Shown here: positions 5,032-12,852 of the stretch, piece by piece
Layout: each line of letters begins with the position of its first letter
Numbering within the stretch: position 1 is the first letter of the stretch
Source: CAYLNK01 sp964384675
GTDB lineage: Bacteria; Acidobacteriota; Thermoanaerobaculia; UBA5066
Length of the DNA stretch: 15,473 nt
Direction of reading: 5' to 3'
Assembly: GCA_964384675.1 (NCBI GenBank)
Contig: CAYLNK010000141.1
Span: 1 to 15,473 of the forward strand
Program-made: the position numbers and the translations under genes
Notes under the pieces: generated by a model
Told to the model about the DNA's origin: nothing
The model's input: the letters and a program-made list of their open reading frames with translations, nothing else
The model's database searches: none

Positions 5032-7502
5032 CCGACGTGAACGACGACACCAAGGAGATGGGTCCTGGCGTCGAGGACCCGAGCTACGGGGCGGAGTCGA
5101 TCAAGCTCCTGAAGGGGCTCGAGGCCGTGCGCAAGCGGCCCGGGATGTACATCGGCAACACCGACGACATCACCGGGCTCCACCACATGGTCACCGAGCT
5201 CGTGGACAACGCCATCGACGAGGCCCAGGCCGGCTACTGCGACCTCGTCACGGTGATCGTCCACGCGGACAACTCGGTCACCGTCGAGGACAACGGGCGC
5301 GGCATCCCGGTCGGGCTCCACCCGGTGCACGGGCGCGAGACGCTCGAGATCCTGATGACGGACCTCCACTCGGGCGGCAAGTTCGACGACAACGCCTACA
5401 AGGTGTCGGGCGGCCTCCACGGCGTCGGCATGTCGGTCGTCAACGCGCTCGCCGAGAGGCTCGACGTCGAGATCCGCCGGGACGGGCGCGTCTGGCAGCA
5501 GAGCTACGCGAAGGGCGTCCCGCTCGCCCCGATCCAGGAGGTGGGCAAGACCACCAAGACCGGGTCGAAGCTGAAGTTCCACGCCGACCCGGAGATCTTC
5601 TCGGTCACGGCGTACAACTTCGAGGCGCTCTCCCAGCGCCTCCGGGAGCTCGCCTTCCTCAACTCCGGCGTCACGATCGACGTGACCGACGAACGCGACG
5701 AGAAGGGGGAGAGGAAGCACACCTTCCGCTACGACGGCGGCATCCGGTCGTTCGTGGAGCACCTCAACAAGAACAAGGCGCCCCTCCACGAGTCGGTCAT
5801 CACGTTCACCGACATCAAGGAGCCGAGCGGCGACCCGAAGCAGGACGCCAAGAAGGAGCGCCTCGACGTCGCGCTCCAGTGGAACGACGGCTACGCCGAG
5901 CAGATCTTCTGCTTCACCAACACGATCTCCAACAAGGACGGCGGCACGCACCTCGAAGGGCTGAAAGCGGCGCTGACGCGCGCCATCCAGCGCTACGCCG
6001 AGGCCAACGGACTGACCAAGAACCTGAAGGAGACGACCCTCTCCGGCGACGACTGCCGGGAGGGGCTCACCGCCGTCGTCTCCCTGAAGATCCGCGATCC
6101 GAAGTTCTCCTCGCAGACGAAGGAGAAGCTCGTCTCGCAGGAAGCGAAGACCTGGGCGCAGACGGTCACCTACGAGAAGCTGTCGACGTACTTCGAGGAG
6201 AACCCGAAGGTCGCCCGCCGCATCGTCGACAAGATCGTGGAGGCGGCCCGCGCCCGCGAGGCGGCGCGCAAGGCGCGCGAGCTGGTGCGCCGGAAGGGCG
6301 CGCTCGACGGCGCCGGCCTCCCCGGCAAGCTGGCCGACTGCCAGGAAGGCGATCCCGCGCTCTCCGAGCTCTTCATCGTCGAGGGTGACTCGGCCGGCGG
6401 CTCGGCCAAGCAGGGTCGCGACCGCAGGACCCAGGCCATCCTCCCGCTGAAGGGGAAGATCCTGAACGTCGAGAAGGCGCGCTTCGACAAGATGCTCGCC
6501 TTCGCCGAGATCCGCTCCCTGATCATGGCGCTCGGGGCCGGCATCGGCGAGGACTTCGCCGCCGACAAGCTCCGTTACCACAAGATCATCCTGATGACGG
6601 ACGCCGACGTCGACGGCTCCCACATCCGGACCCTCCTCCTCACGTTCTTCTTCCGACAGATGCGCGAAGCGATCGAGCGCGGCTACCTGTACATCGCTCA
6701 GCCGCCGCTGTTCAAGGCCGTGGACGGCAAGAAGGAGATGTTCCTCAAGGACGAGAAGGAGCACGCCCGCTTCCTCCTCCGGCGGATCGGCGACGACCGC
6801 ACGCTCACCGCCGTGCCGACGGGGGCCTCGCTGAGCGGCGCCGCGCTGACCCGGCTCGTCACGGACCTGCAGGACTGGAAGAACCTCCTCCTCCGGCTCG
6901 CCGTGCGCGGATACCCGGAGCCGCTCGTGAAGGCGCTGGTGGTGTCGGGGCTCACCGAGCCGGCCGCGGCGAAGGACCGGGCCCGCCTCGACGCCGCGCT
7001 CGCGCGGCTCGGCCCGGACGCCGGGCGGATCGAGGTCCTCCCGGACGAGGAGCACGGCGGCGGTTTCGTCCTCGAGGTGGAGCGCGAGGTGAACGGCGTG
7101 ACCAAGCGCGCCCGCGTCGACCACGCGTTCCTCGGAGGCTTCGAGATGAGGCGCGCCGCGGAGCTGGGCCTGGCGCTCACGGGGTTCCTGGACGGCCCGT
7201 ACCTCTTCCTTCGGAACGACGACGAGCAGCGCCTCGAGACGCTGCCGCTCGCGGTCGACGCCGTCCTGGAGAGCGCCAAGAAGGGCCTCACCATCAGCCG
7301 CTACAAGGGCCTCGGCGAGATGAACCCCGAGACGCTGTGGGAGACCACCATGAACCCCGCCACGCGCCGCCTCCTGCAGGTACGCGTCGAGGACGCCGTC
7401 GAGGCCGACGAGATCTTCACCATCCTGATGGGCGACGCCGTCGAGCCGCGGCGGCAGTTCATCGAGACGAACGCGCTCCACGTCGTCAACCTGGACGTCT
7501 AA
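5028..7502 (+). CDS. gyrB: DNA gyrase subunit B
   Basis: An 824-residue ATPase and TOPRIM subunit of gyrase, which introduces negative supercoils with GyrA. GHKL ATPase motifs: ELVDNAIDEA (57-66, with E57 the likely catalytic base), EDNGRGIPVG (87-96) and GGLHGVGMSVVNALA (128-142). TOPRIM motifs: FIVEGDSAGGSAKQGRDRRT (449-468, E452), PLKGKILNVEKARFDKML (473-490) and the metal-binding DADVDGSH (D525, D527, D529). Between YIAQPPLFK (about 555-563) and SRYKGLGEMNPETLWETTM near the C-terminus there is an extra domain of roughly 170 residues, as in E. coli-type long GyrB; short GyrB proteins are about 640 residues. The long form supports a gyrase rather than a ParE. The start is GTG with a good AGGAGG. 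It overlaps recF by four bases and ends six bases before gyrA. Confidence 0.98.
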   Translation: MTDVNDDTKEMGPGVEDPSYGAESIKLLKGLEAVRKRPGMYIGNTDDITGLHHMVTELVDNAIDEAQAGYCDLVTVIVHADNSVTVEDNGRGIPVGLHPVHGRETLEILMTDLHSGGKFDDNAYKVSGGLHGVGMSVVNALAERLDVEIRRDGRVWQQSYAKGVPLAPIQEVGKTTKTGSKLKFHADPEIFSVTAYNFEALSQRLRELAFLNSGVTIDVTDERDEKGERKHTFRYDGGIRSFVEHLNKNKAPLHESVITFTDIKEPSGDPKQDAKKERLDVALQWNDGYAEQIFCFTNTISNKDGGTHLEGLKAALTRAIQRYAEANGLTKNLKETTLSGDDCREGLTAVVSLKIRDPKFSSQTKEKLVSQEAKTWAQTVTYEKLSTYFEENPKVARRIVDKIVEAARAREAARKARELVRRKGALDGAGLPGKLADCQEGDPALSELFIVEGDSAGGSAKQGRDRRTQAILPLKGKILNVEKARFDKMLAFAEIRSLIMALGAGIGEDFAADKLRYHKIILMTDADVDGSHIRTLLLTFFFRQMREAIERGYLYIAQPPLFKAVDGKKEMFLKDEKEHARFLLRRIGDDRTLTAVPTGASLSGAALTRLVTDLQDWKNLLLRLAVRGYPEPLVKALVVSGLTEPAAAKDRARLDAALARLGPDAGRIEVLPDEEHGGGFVLEVEREVNGVTKRARVDHAFLGGFEMRRAAELGLALTGFLDGPYLFLRNDDEQRLETLPLAVDAVLESAKKGLTISRYKGLGEMNPETLWETTMNPATRRLLQVRVEDAVEADEIFTILMGDAVEPRRQFIETNALHVVNLDV

Positions 7503-7508
7503 GGAACC

Positions 7509-10226
7509 ATGGCCGAGGACCCGACCGAGCCCAGAGACCCGAAGGGGCCGACAGACCCGAGGGAGCCGAGCGAGCCGCTCGCGTCCGAGGAGCAGAAGTT
7601 CCCGGTCTCCATCGAGGAGGAGATCCGGCGGAGCTATCTCGACTACGCGATGTCGGTCATCGTCGGGCGGGCGCTGCCCGACGTCCGCGACGGCCTGAAG
7701 CCCGTTCACCGCCGCGTCCTGTACGGGATGTGGGAGCAGGGGAACCGGCACAACCGCGCGTACAAGAAGTCCGCCCGCATCGTCGGCGACGTGATGGGGA
7801 AGTACCACCCGCACGGCGACACCGCCATCTACGACACGATCGTCCGGATGGCGCAGGACTTCACGATGCGCCAGCTGCTGGTGGACGGGCAGGGGAACTT
7901 CGGCTCGGTGGACGGCGACTCGCCGGCCGCCATGCGCTACACGGAGATCCGCCTCTCCCGCGTCGCCGAGGAGATGCTCGGCGACGACATCGAGAAGGAC
8001 ACCGTCGACTGGGTCCCGAACTACGACACGACGCTGCAGGAGCCGACCGTCCTGCCGGCGAAGTTCCCCAATCTCCTCGTGAACGGCTCGGAGGGGATCG
8101 CGGTCGGCATGGCGACCAAGATCCCGCCGCACAACCTGGCCGAGGTGTGCGACGCCGCGGTGCTCCTCCTCGAGGACCCGAAGGCGGGCCTCGTGGAGCT
8201 GCTGCGCGTGCTCCCGGGTCCGGACTTCCCGACCGGCGGCGTGATCCAGGGGCGCAAGGGGATCCTCGACGCGTACCAGACGGGCCGCGGGATCCTCCAG
8301 GTGCGGGGCCGGGCCGAGGTCGAGAAGTCGAAGAAGAGCGACAAGGAATCGATCGTCATCACCGAGCTTCCTTTCCAGGTGAACAAGGCGCGGCTCATCG
8401 AGCAGATCGCCGGCCTGGTGAACGAGAAGCGCATCGAAGGGGTCTCGGCGATCCGGGACGAGAGCGACCGCGACGGGATGCGCGTCGTCATCGACCTCAA
8501 GCGCGGCGAGATCACCCAGGTCGTCCTGAACAAGGTCTTCGCGCTCACGCCGCTGCAGTCGTCGTTCGGGATCATCTTCCTCGCGATCGTCGAGGGGCAG
8601 CCGCGGATCCTCCCGCTGAAGGACATGCTGCAGGCGTTCCTCGATCACCGCCGGCAGGTGGTCGTGCGGCGGACGAAGTTCGACCTCGCCAAGGCCGAGG
8701 AGCGGGCGCACCTCCTGATGGGCCTCGCGATCGCCCTGGCCAGCCTGGATCGCGTCATCCAGATCATCCGGTCCTCGGCGGATCCGGCCGAGGCGCGCGA
8801 GCGCCTGATGACGGAGATCTCGGTCGAGCAGGCGGCCCTCGAGCGGTTCCTCGAGGTGGAGACGCTCGAGACCACGCCGCGCACGCGCCGCGAGTCGACC
8901 GCGGGCGGGACGTTCCTGCGTCTCGACGCCGTGCAGGCGCAGGCGATCCTCGACATGCGGCTCCAGCGGCTCACCGGGCTCGAGAGAGACAAGATCGTGG
9001 CCGAGTACCGCGAGGTGCTGGCCCTGATCCTCGACCTGAAGGACATCCTGGCCCGCCCCGAGCGGGTCACGGCGATCATCAAGGCCGAGCTCCTCGACGT
9101 GAAGGAGCGGTACGGAAACGCCCGGCGCACCGAGATCGTCGCCGACACCGGCGAGATCGCCCTCGAGGACCTCATCGCCGAGGAGGAGGTCGTCCTCACC
9201 ATCACGCGCGGCGGCTACGCCAAGCGGACGCCGCTCTCGGTCTACCGCGCCCAGAAGCGCGGCGGCAAGGGACGCACCGGCGCGGGGATCCCCGAAGAGG
9301 ACGTCATCGAGCACCTCTTCGTCGCGTCCACGCACGACTACCTCCTGGTCTTCACGAACCGCGGGAAGGTCCACTGGGTCAAGGTGTACGACCTGCCGTC
9401 TCTCGGCCCGACCACGCGCGGGAAGGCGCTCGTGAACCTGCTGTCGGTCGAGCCCGGCGAGAGCGTCGCGGCGATGACGACGACCCGCGAGTTCCCCGAG
9501 GACCGGTTCCTCCTCTTCGCGACCAAGCGCGGCCTCGTGAAGAAGACCGTCCTCTCCGCGTACGGCAACCCCCGCGCCGCCGGGATCATCGCGATCAACC
9601 TCGAGGAGGGCGACGAGCTCCTCTCCGTCGAGATCACCGACGGCAGCCGGCAGGTGTTCCTGGGCACGCGCACCGGGATGGCGATCAAGTTCAGCGAGGG
9701 CGACGTCAGGCCCACCGGCCGCGACACGACCGGCGTCAAGGGGATCGAGCTCCGCGAGGGGGACTTCGTGGTGGAGATGGACCTCGTGGCCGAGAGCGGC
9801 GCGCTCCTGACCGTCACCGAGCTCGGCTACGGCAAGCAGACCGACGTGGCGGAGTACCGGTACCAGGGGCGCGGCGGCTCGGGCGTCATCAACGTGAAGG
9901 TGACCGAGAAGAACGGCGAGGTCGTGGCGATCAAGTCGGTCACCGAGGGCGACCAGCTCCTCCTGATCACCGAGAAGGGAATCCTGATACGGTTCGCCAC
10001 CGCGGACGTGCGCGAGACGGGACGTGCCGCGGTCGGCGTGAAGCTGATCGACCTCGACCCGGGCGACCGGGTCGTCGCCGTCGCCAAGCTGGCGGAGCGG
10101 GACGAGGAGGTCGACGGCGCCGAGGGCGGGAAGGAGACGCCGGCCGGAACGGCGGATCCGACCGAAGAGGCCGGGCCGGAGACGCCGGCGGACCCAGAGA
10201 CGACTCCCGGGAAGGAACCGGAATGA
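7509..10226 (+). CDS. gyrA: DNA gyrase subunit A
   Basis: A 905-residue breakage-reunion subunit. The catalytic tyrosine is Y144 in AAMRYTEIRLS (140-150). The quinolone-determining helix reads HPHGDTAIYDTIVRMAQ, with Thr105 and Asp109 at the E. coli Ser83 and Asp87 positions. The C-terminal DNA-wrapping pinwheel carries a good GyrA box, QKRGGKG (582-588), which separates gyrase from topoisomerase IV, followed by degenerate blade repeats. Both ends are extended: residues 1-30 are rich in Asp-Pro and Glu-Pro pairs, and about the last 45 residues are an acidic Pro/Glu/Thr-rich tail. Both are probably disordered. ATG 7509 is six bases after gyrB, and its AAGGA overlaps the gyrB stop. The stop overlaps the next gene as ATGA. 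Confidence 0.98.
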   Translation: MAEDPTEPRDPKGPTDPREPSEPLASEEQKFPVSIEEEIRRSYLDYAMSVIVGRALPDVRDGLKPVHRRVLYGMWEQGNRHNRAYKKSARIVGDVMGKYHPHGDTAIYDTIVRMAQDFTMRQLLVDGQGNFGSVDGDSPAAMRYTEIRLSRVAEEMLGDDIEKDTVDWVPNYDTTLQEPTVLPAKFPNLLVNGSEGIAVGMATKIPPHNLAEVCDAAVLLLEDPKAGLVELLRVLPGPDFPTGGVIQGRKGILDAYQTGRGILQVRGRAEVEKSKKSDKESIVITELPFQVNKARLIEQIAGLVNEKRIEGVSAIRDESDRDGMRVVIDLKRGEITQVVLNKVFALTPLQSSFGIIFLAIVEGQPRILPLKDMLQAFLDHRRQVVVRRTKFDLAKAEERAHLLMGLAIALASLDRVIQIIRSSADPAEARERLMTEISVEQAALERFLEVETLETTPRTRRESTAGGTFLRLDAVQAQAILDMRLQRLTGLERDKIVAEYREVLALILDLKDILARPERVTAIIKAELLDVKERYGNARRTEIVADTGEIALEDLIAEEEVVLTITRGGYAKRTPLSVYRAQKRGGKGRTGAGIPEEDVIEHLFVASTHDYLLVFTNRGKVHWVKVYDLPSLGPTTRGKALVNLLSVEPGESVAAMTTTREFPEDRFLLFATKRGLVKKTVLSAYGNPRAAGIIAINLEEGDELLSVEITDGSRQVFLGTRTGMAIKFSEGDVRPTGRDTTGVKGIELREGDFVVEMDLVAESGALLTVTELGYGKQTDVAEYRYQGRGGSGVINVKVTEKNGEVVAIKSVTEGDQLLLITEKGILIRFATADVRETGRAAVGVKLIDLDPGDRVVAVAKLAERDEEVDGAEGGKETPAGTADPTEEAGPETPADPETTPGKEPE

Positions 10227-10876
10227 GATTTTTCCTCGACAGCGCGGACGCCGAAGAGGCCAAGAGGGTCCGCGAATGGGGCCTGCTCGACGGCGTGCTG
10301 CTGCGCCCGGAGGCCGTCGCTCTCGCCGGAGGCGACTACCGCCGCCTGGTCACGGAGATGTCGGGCCTGACCGACGGCCCCGTGATCGCCAGCGTGTCGG
10401 CGGGGGAGCCGAAGGCGATGTACAAGGAGGCCCGCGAGCTCCACAAGCACGGCAAGAACGTGGTCCTGCGGGTGCCGATGACGCGCGAGGGGCTGCGGGT
10501 CGTGCGCCTCCTCGGCGACGAGCAGATCGCCACCGACGTCGGGCTGGTCTTCACGCCGATGCAGGCGCTCCTGGCGGCCCGGGCCGGCACGGCCTACGTC
10601 TCCCCGTCGGTCGGCGCCCTCGACGAGGCGGGGCAGATCGGCATGGACGTGATCGAGTCGATCGTGCGCGTCTACGACAACTACGGCCTCCAGACCCAGA
10701 TCGTCGTGCAGGGCGTCCAGAGCCCGCTCCACGTGATGGACGCGGCGTCGATGGGCGCGGACGTCGCCGCGCTTCCGTTCGGCGTGCTCGACAAGCTCTT
10801 CGAGCACCCCCTGACGGCCGCGGGGCTCTCGTCGCTCCGTCCGACCGTTCACGAAGGACCCCGGCGGATCCACTGA
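10223..10876 (+). CDS. Transaldolase/fructose-6-phosphate aldolase-family protein lacking the catalytic lysine
   Basis: A 217-residue protein with the overall sequence of the small TalC/FSA class I aldolase barrel: MRFFLDSADAEEAKRVREWG, DGPVIASVSAGEPKAMYKEA (51-70), VPMTREGLRVVRLL, a YVSPSVGALDE strand and a DNYGLQTQIVVQGVQSPLHV segment. The chemistry appears lost. The Schiff-base lysine, normally in VVVK(I/V)P, is Arg83 (VVLRVPMT). The TTNP motif is LLRP (26-29, so the Asn is Arg28), and other pocket positions are Ser57, Gly107, Ser129 and Gly164; only Asp6 is kept. By eye this is a transaldolase-like pseudoenzyme, perhaps a ligand-binding or regulatory protein. The ATG overlaps the gyrA stop and has AAGGAA five bases upstream, so it is translationally coupled to gyrase. 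DUF507 follows one base after the stop. Confidence 0.85.
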   Translation: MRFFLDSADAEEAKRVREWGLLDGVLLRPEAVALAGGDYRRLVTEMSGLTDGPVIASVSAGEPKAMYKEARELHKHGKNVVLRVPMTREGLRVVRLLGDEQIATDVGLVFTPMQALLAARAGTAYVSPSVGALDEAGQIGMDVIESIVRVYDNYGLQTQIVVQGVQSPLHVMDAASMGADVAALPFGVLDKLFEHPLTAAGLSSLRPTVHEGPRRIH

Positions 10877-10877
10877 G

Positions 10878-11162
10878 ATGGCGATCTCGCGCGAGCGGGC
10901 GATCGACCTGTCCCACCGGATGGTCGAGCGGCTCCTCAAGACACCCGGGGTCGAGCTCGCGGGCGAGCGCGAGCAGGTGCGCAACCAGATCCTGAAGGCC
11001 CTCCTCGACTGGGACCGGGAGCTCGAGAAGGTCTCCGGCGAGGTGACGCGGAAGCTCGGCGCTCGCGGGAAGAAGGTCGTGGCCGGCTCGCGCGAGTGGG
11101 ACCTCCTGTACGCCGAGGAGCTGGAGAGGGCCCTCGGCACGCTCCTCGCCCGCGGCGAATAG
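10878..11162 (+). CDS. DUF507 family protein
   Basis: A 94-residue, charged, mostly helical protein of the DUF507 family. The N-terminal MAISRERAIDLSHRMVERLL and the C-terminal motif AGSREWDLLYAEELERAL (69-86) match the family hallmark (GSxEWDxLYxKYYEEE in most members); the middle is an amphipathic Lys/Arg/Glu helix. The function is unknown to me; no catalytic residues or membrane segments are visible. It starts one base after the stop of the aldolase-like gene with only a weak upstream purine stretch, so it probably relies on coupling. It is the last gene of the dnaN-gyrA operon and is followed by a strong hairpin. The family is known from deltaproteobacteria, Aquificae and Acidobacteriota, which helps place the organism. 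Confidence 0.85.
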   Translation: MAISRERAIDLSHRMVERLLKTPGVELAGEREQVRNQILKALLDWDRELEKVSGEVTRKLGARGKKVVAGSREWDLLYAEELERALGTLLARGE

Positions 11163-11167
11163 CGCGA

Positions 11168-11191
11168 GCCGGGCGCCGGGAGGTGCCCGGC
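11168..11191 (+). terminator. Strong hairpin after the gyrase operon, possible terminator
   Basis: GCCGGGCGCC (11168-11177) pairs with GGTGCCCGGC (11182-11191) across a GGGA loop: ten base pairs including one G-U. It starts five bases after the DUF507 stop. Only three T residues follow nearby, so it is not a textbook intrinsic terminator. It may act as a weak or assisted terminator, or protect the 3' end of the mRNA. Confidence 0.55.
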
Positions 11192-11203
11192 AGGGTTTGG
11201 GTC

Positions 11204-11258
11204 GCCGGCCAGTTGGTTGGTCTGCCGGCCCGCACCATTTGACGTTGGTCTAGTCCAA
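11204..11258 (+). promoter_or_regulatory. Operator cluster for the MocR/PdxR regulator
   Basis: TTGGTCT occurs twice in direct orientation (11217-11223 and 11245-11251), starts 28 bases apart. The second copy forms one arm of the near-palindrome TTGGTCTAGTCCAA (11245-11258), whose other arm read in reverse is TTGGACTA. A second pair, GCCGGCC at 11204-11210 and 11224-11230, brackets the first TTGGTCT copy. The shared half-site TTGGWCTA resembles the GTGGWCTA-containing motif I recall for PdxR of Corynebacterium. One direct repeat plus one inverted arm is a layout reported for MocR-type regulators. The palindrome lies between the -35 and -10 boxes. Confidence 0.6.
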
Positions 11259-11268
11259 GCCGTAGCTT
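11239..11268 (+). promoter_or_regulatory. Promoter of the pdxR-pdxS-pdxT operon
   Basis: TTGACG (11239-11244) is a five-of-six match to the -35 box. After 18 bases, TAGCTT (11263-11268) is a weak -10 match (three of six). Transcription would begin around 11275, right at the ATG of the regulator (11276), and no Shine-Dalgarno sequence precedes that ATG, so the mRNA may be leaderless. A weak -10 with the operator in the spacer suits a tightly regulated promoter. Confidence 0.5.
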
Positions 11269-11275
11269 CTCCGGG

Positions 11276-12820
11276 ATGGTCGAGCACGCGATCCTCGAGC
11301 CGGCGACCGACGCCCCGGGCGACGAGCGGCCCGGGGCGCGCGTCCCGCTCTACCGCACCATCGCCGACACCGTGATCCGGGACATCCGGCGCGGACGCTT
11401 CTCCGAAGGGGCGAAGCTGCCGCCGTCGCGCGAGCTCGCCCGCAGGCTCGAGGTGAACCGCGCGACGGTCCATCAGGCGCTCCAGATCCTGAAGCGCGAG
11501 GGGTGGATCGAGACCAACAAGGGCGGCGGAACGCGCATCTGCCGGCGCTCGGCGGCCGCGCCCGTGATCGGCCCGTCGCCGGCCTGGGACCGGATCGCGT
11601 CGTCTCTCCTCACCCGCATCGTGGCGGAGCCGCCGGCGACCGAGCCGGGGCCGGACGGCGCCGTCGACCTGTCGCGCCTGGCGCCGGACGAACGCGAGTT
11701 CCCCGCCGCCGAGTTCGCGCGGCAGCTGGCGGAGGTGGCGCAGAACGGCTCCCTCCTCTCGTACGGCTCGCCGTTCGGCTACCGGCCGCTCCGCGAGACG
11801 CTCGCCGCGCGCCTCGTCCGCCGGGGAATCCCGGCGGACCCGGAGTGCCTCCTGATCGTCAACGGCGCGCAGCAGGGGCTCGACCTGATCACGCGGGCCC
11901 TCGTCGACCCCGGCGACAACGTCGCCGTCGAGCTGCCCAGCTACGCCGGCGCGCTGTCGCTCCTGCGCGCCCATGGCGCACGGCTCCTGGGGATCCCGCT
12001 CGACGACGACGGCCCGGGGCCGCAGGCGCTGGAGCGCGCGCTCCGCGAGAAGCCGAAGTTCTTCTACACGATCCCCGACTTCCACAACCCGACCGGCCAG
12101 CTCGCCACGCCGGCTCGACGCGCCACGCTGGCCGCCGCCGCCGCGCAGGCGGGCGTCCTCCTGGTGGAGGACGCGTTCGACGCGGACCTCCACGTGGAAG
12201 GAGAGCTGCCGCCGCCGCTCGCCGCGTACGCCCCGGAGCACGTCATCCACCTCGGCACGATCTCGAAGGCGCTCTTCCCCGGCGTGCGGGTCGGCTGGGT
12301 CGCGGGCCCGCGGGAGTTCGTGCACCGGCTCGCCGCGCTCAAGAGGGTCGGAGAGCTGACGTCCCCGCCGGTCCTCCAGGCGGCCCTGAACCTCTTCCTC
12401 GTGCGCGGCGACTACGACCGGCACCTCTCCCGCATGAGGGTGCGCCTGCGCTCCCGGCTCGCGCTCGCGCACCGGACGATCCTCGGCCGCTTCCCGATCG
12501 GGACGCGCTGCGAGCGGCCTTCGGGCGGCTACGTCCTCTGGGTGCGGCTCCCGGACGGTCTCTCGGGGCGGGAGCTCGCGAACGCGGCCCGCCGGGACGG
12601 TGTCCTCGTCTCGCCGGGCGCGGACTTCGCGCCCGAGCGCACCGACCTTCCCGCCATCCGGGTCTCGGTGGCGCGCGGAAGCGGCCCGGAGATCGAGCGG
12701 GCGCTCGACGTCCTGGGGGGCCTGGCGCGGAGCCTCGCCCGGCAGAGGTCCCGCCGCGCCGGGACGGCCGCGGCCGCGACCGCCGCGACGGAGCGCGAGG
12801 AAGCCCTCATCCGCATCTGA
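11276..12820 (+). CDS. pdxR: MocR-family (GntR wHTH plus aminotransferase domain) transcriptional regulator, probably PdxR
   Basis: A 514-residue fusion of an N-terminal GntR-type winged helix (about 24-90; LPPSRELARRLEVNRATVHQ at 48-67) and a fold-type I aminotransferase-like domain (about 130-485). PLP-site residues are kept: N271 in FHNPTG, D299 in VLLVEDAFDADL, and Lys331 in HLGTISKALFPGVRVGWV, the position that forms the internal aldimine. Such proteins sense PLP rather than transaminate. Being directly upstream of pdxST, it is best read as PdxR, the activator or repressor of PLP synthesis. Unlike the usual divergent arrangement it is the first gene of the operon, with 32 bases to pdxS. 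The tail (488-514) is Arg/Ala-rich and variable. The start at 11276 has no Shine-Dalgarno sequence; a leaderless transcript is possible. The exact PdxR identity is inferred from context. Confidence 0.88.
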   Translation: MVEHAILEPATDAPGDERPGARVPLYRTIADTVIRDIRRGRFSEGAKLPPSRELARRLEVNRATVHQALQILKREGWIETNKGGGTRICRRSAAAPVIGPSPAWDRIASSLLTRIVAEPPATEPGPDGAVDLSRLAPDEREFPAAEFARQLAEVAQNGSLLSYGSPFGYRPLRETLAARLVRRGIPADPECLLIVNGAQQGLDLITRALVDPGDNVAVELPSYAGALSLLRAHGARLLGIPLDDDGPGPQALERALREKPKFFYTIPDFHNPTGQLATPARRATLAAAAAQAGVLLVEDAFDADLHVEGELPPPLAAYAPEHVIHLGTISKALFPGVRVGWVAGPREFVHRLAALKRVGELTSPPVLQAALNLFLVRGDYDRHLSRMRVRLRSRLALAHRTILGRFPIGTRCERPSGGYVLWVRLPDGLSGRELANAARRDGVLVSPGADFAPERTDLPAIRVSVARGSGPEIERALDVLGGLARSLARQRSRRAGTAAAATAATEREEALIRI

Positions 12821-12852
12821 TCCGAAAGACGAAGAACCGAAAGGAACCGACC

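Noticed and set aside
4347..9374. A very long open frame (1675 codons) on the minus strand opposite recF, gyrB and gyrA.
   Set aside because: Its translation is a monotonous mix of Leu, Glu, Arg, Val, Asp and His with no domain pattern, which is what high-GC codon bias on the opposite strand creates. The plus strand encodes three highly conserved proteins here.
9827..12472. Another long minus-strand frame opposite the end of gyrA, the aldolase-like gene, DUF507 and pdxR; similar frames lie opposite pdxS, pdxT and the crotonase gene.
   Set aside because: Low-complexity Arg/Ala/Gly/Val/Asp translations with no motifs; they mirror conserved plus-strand genes.
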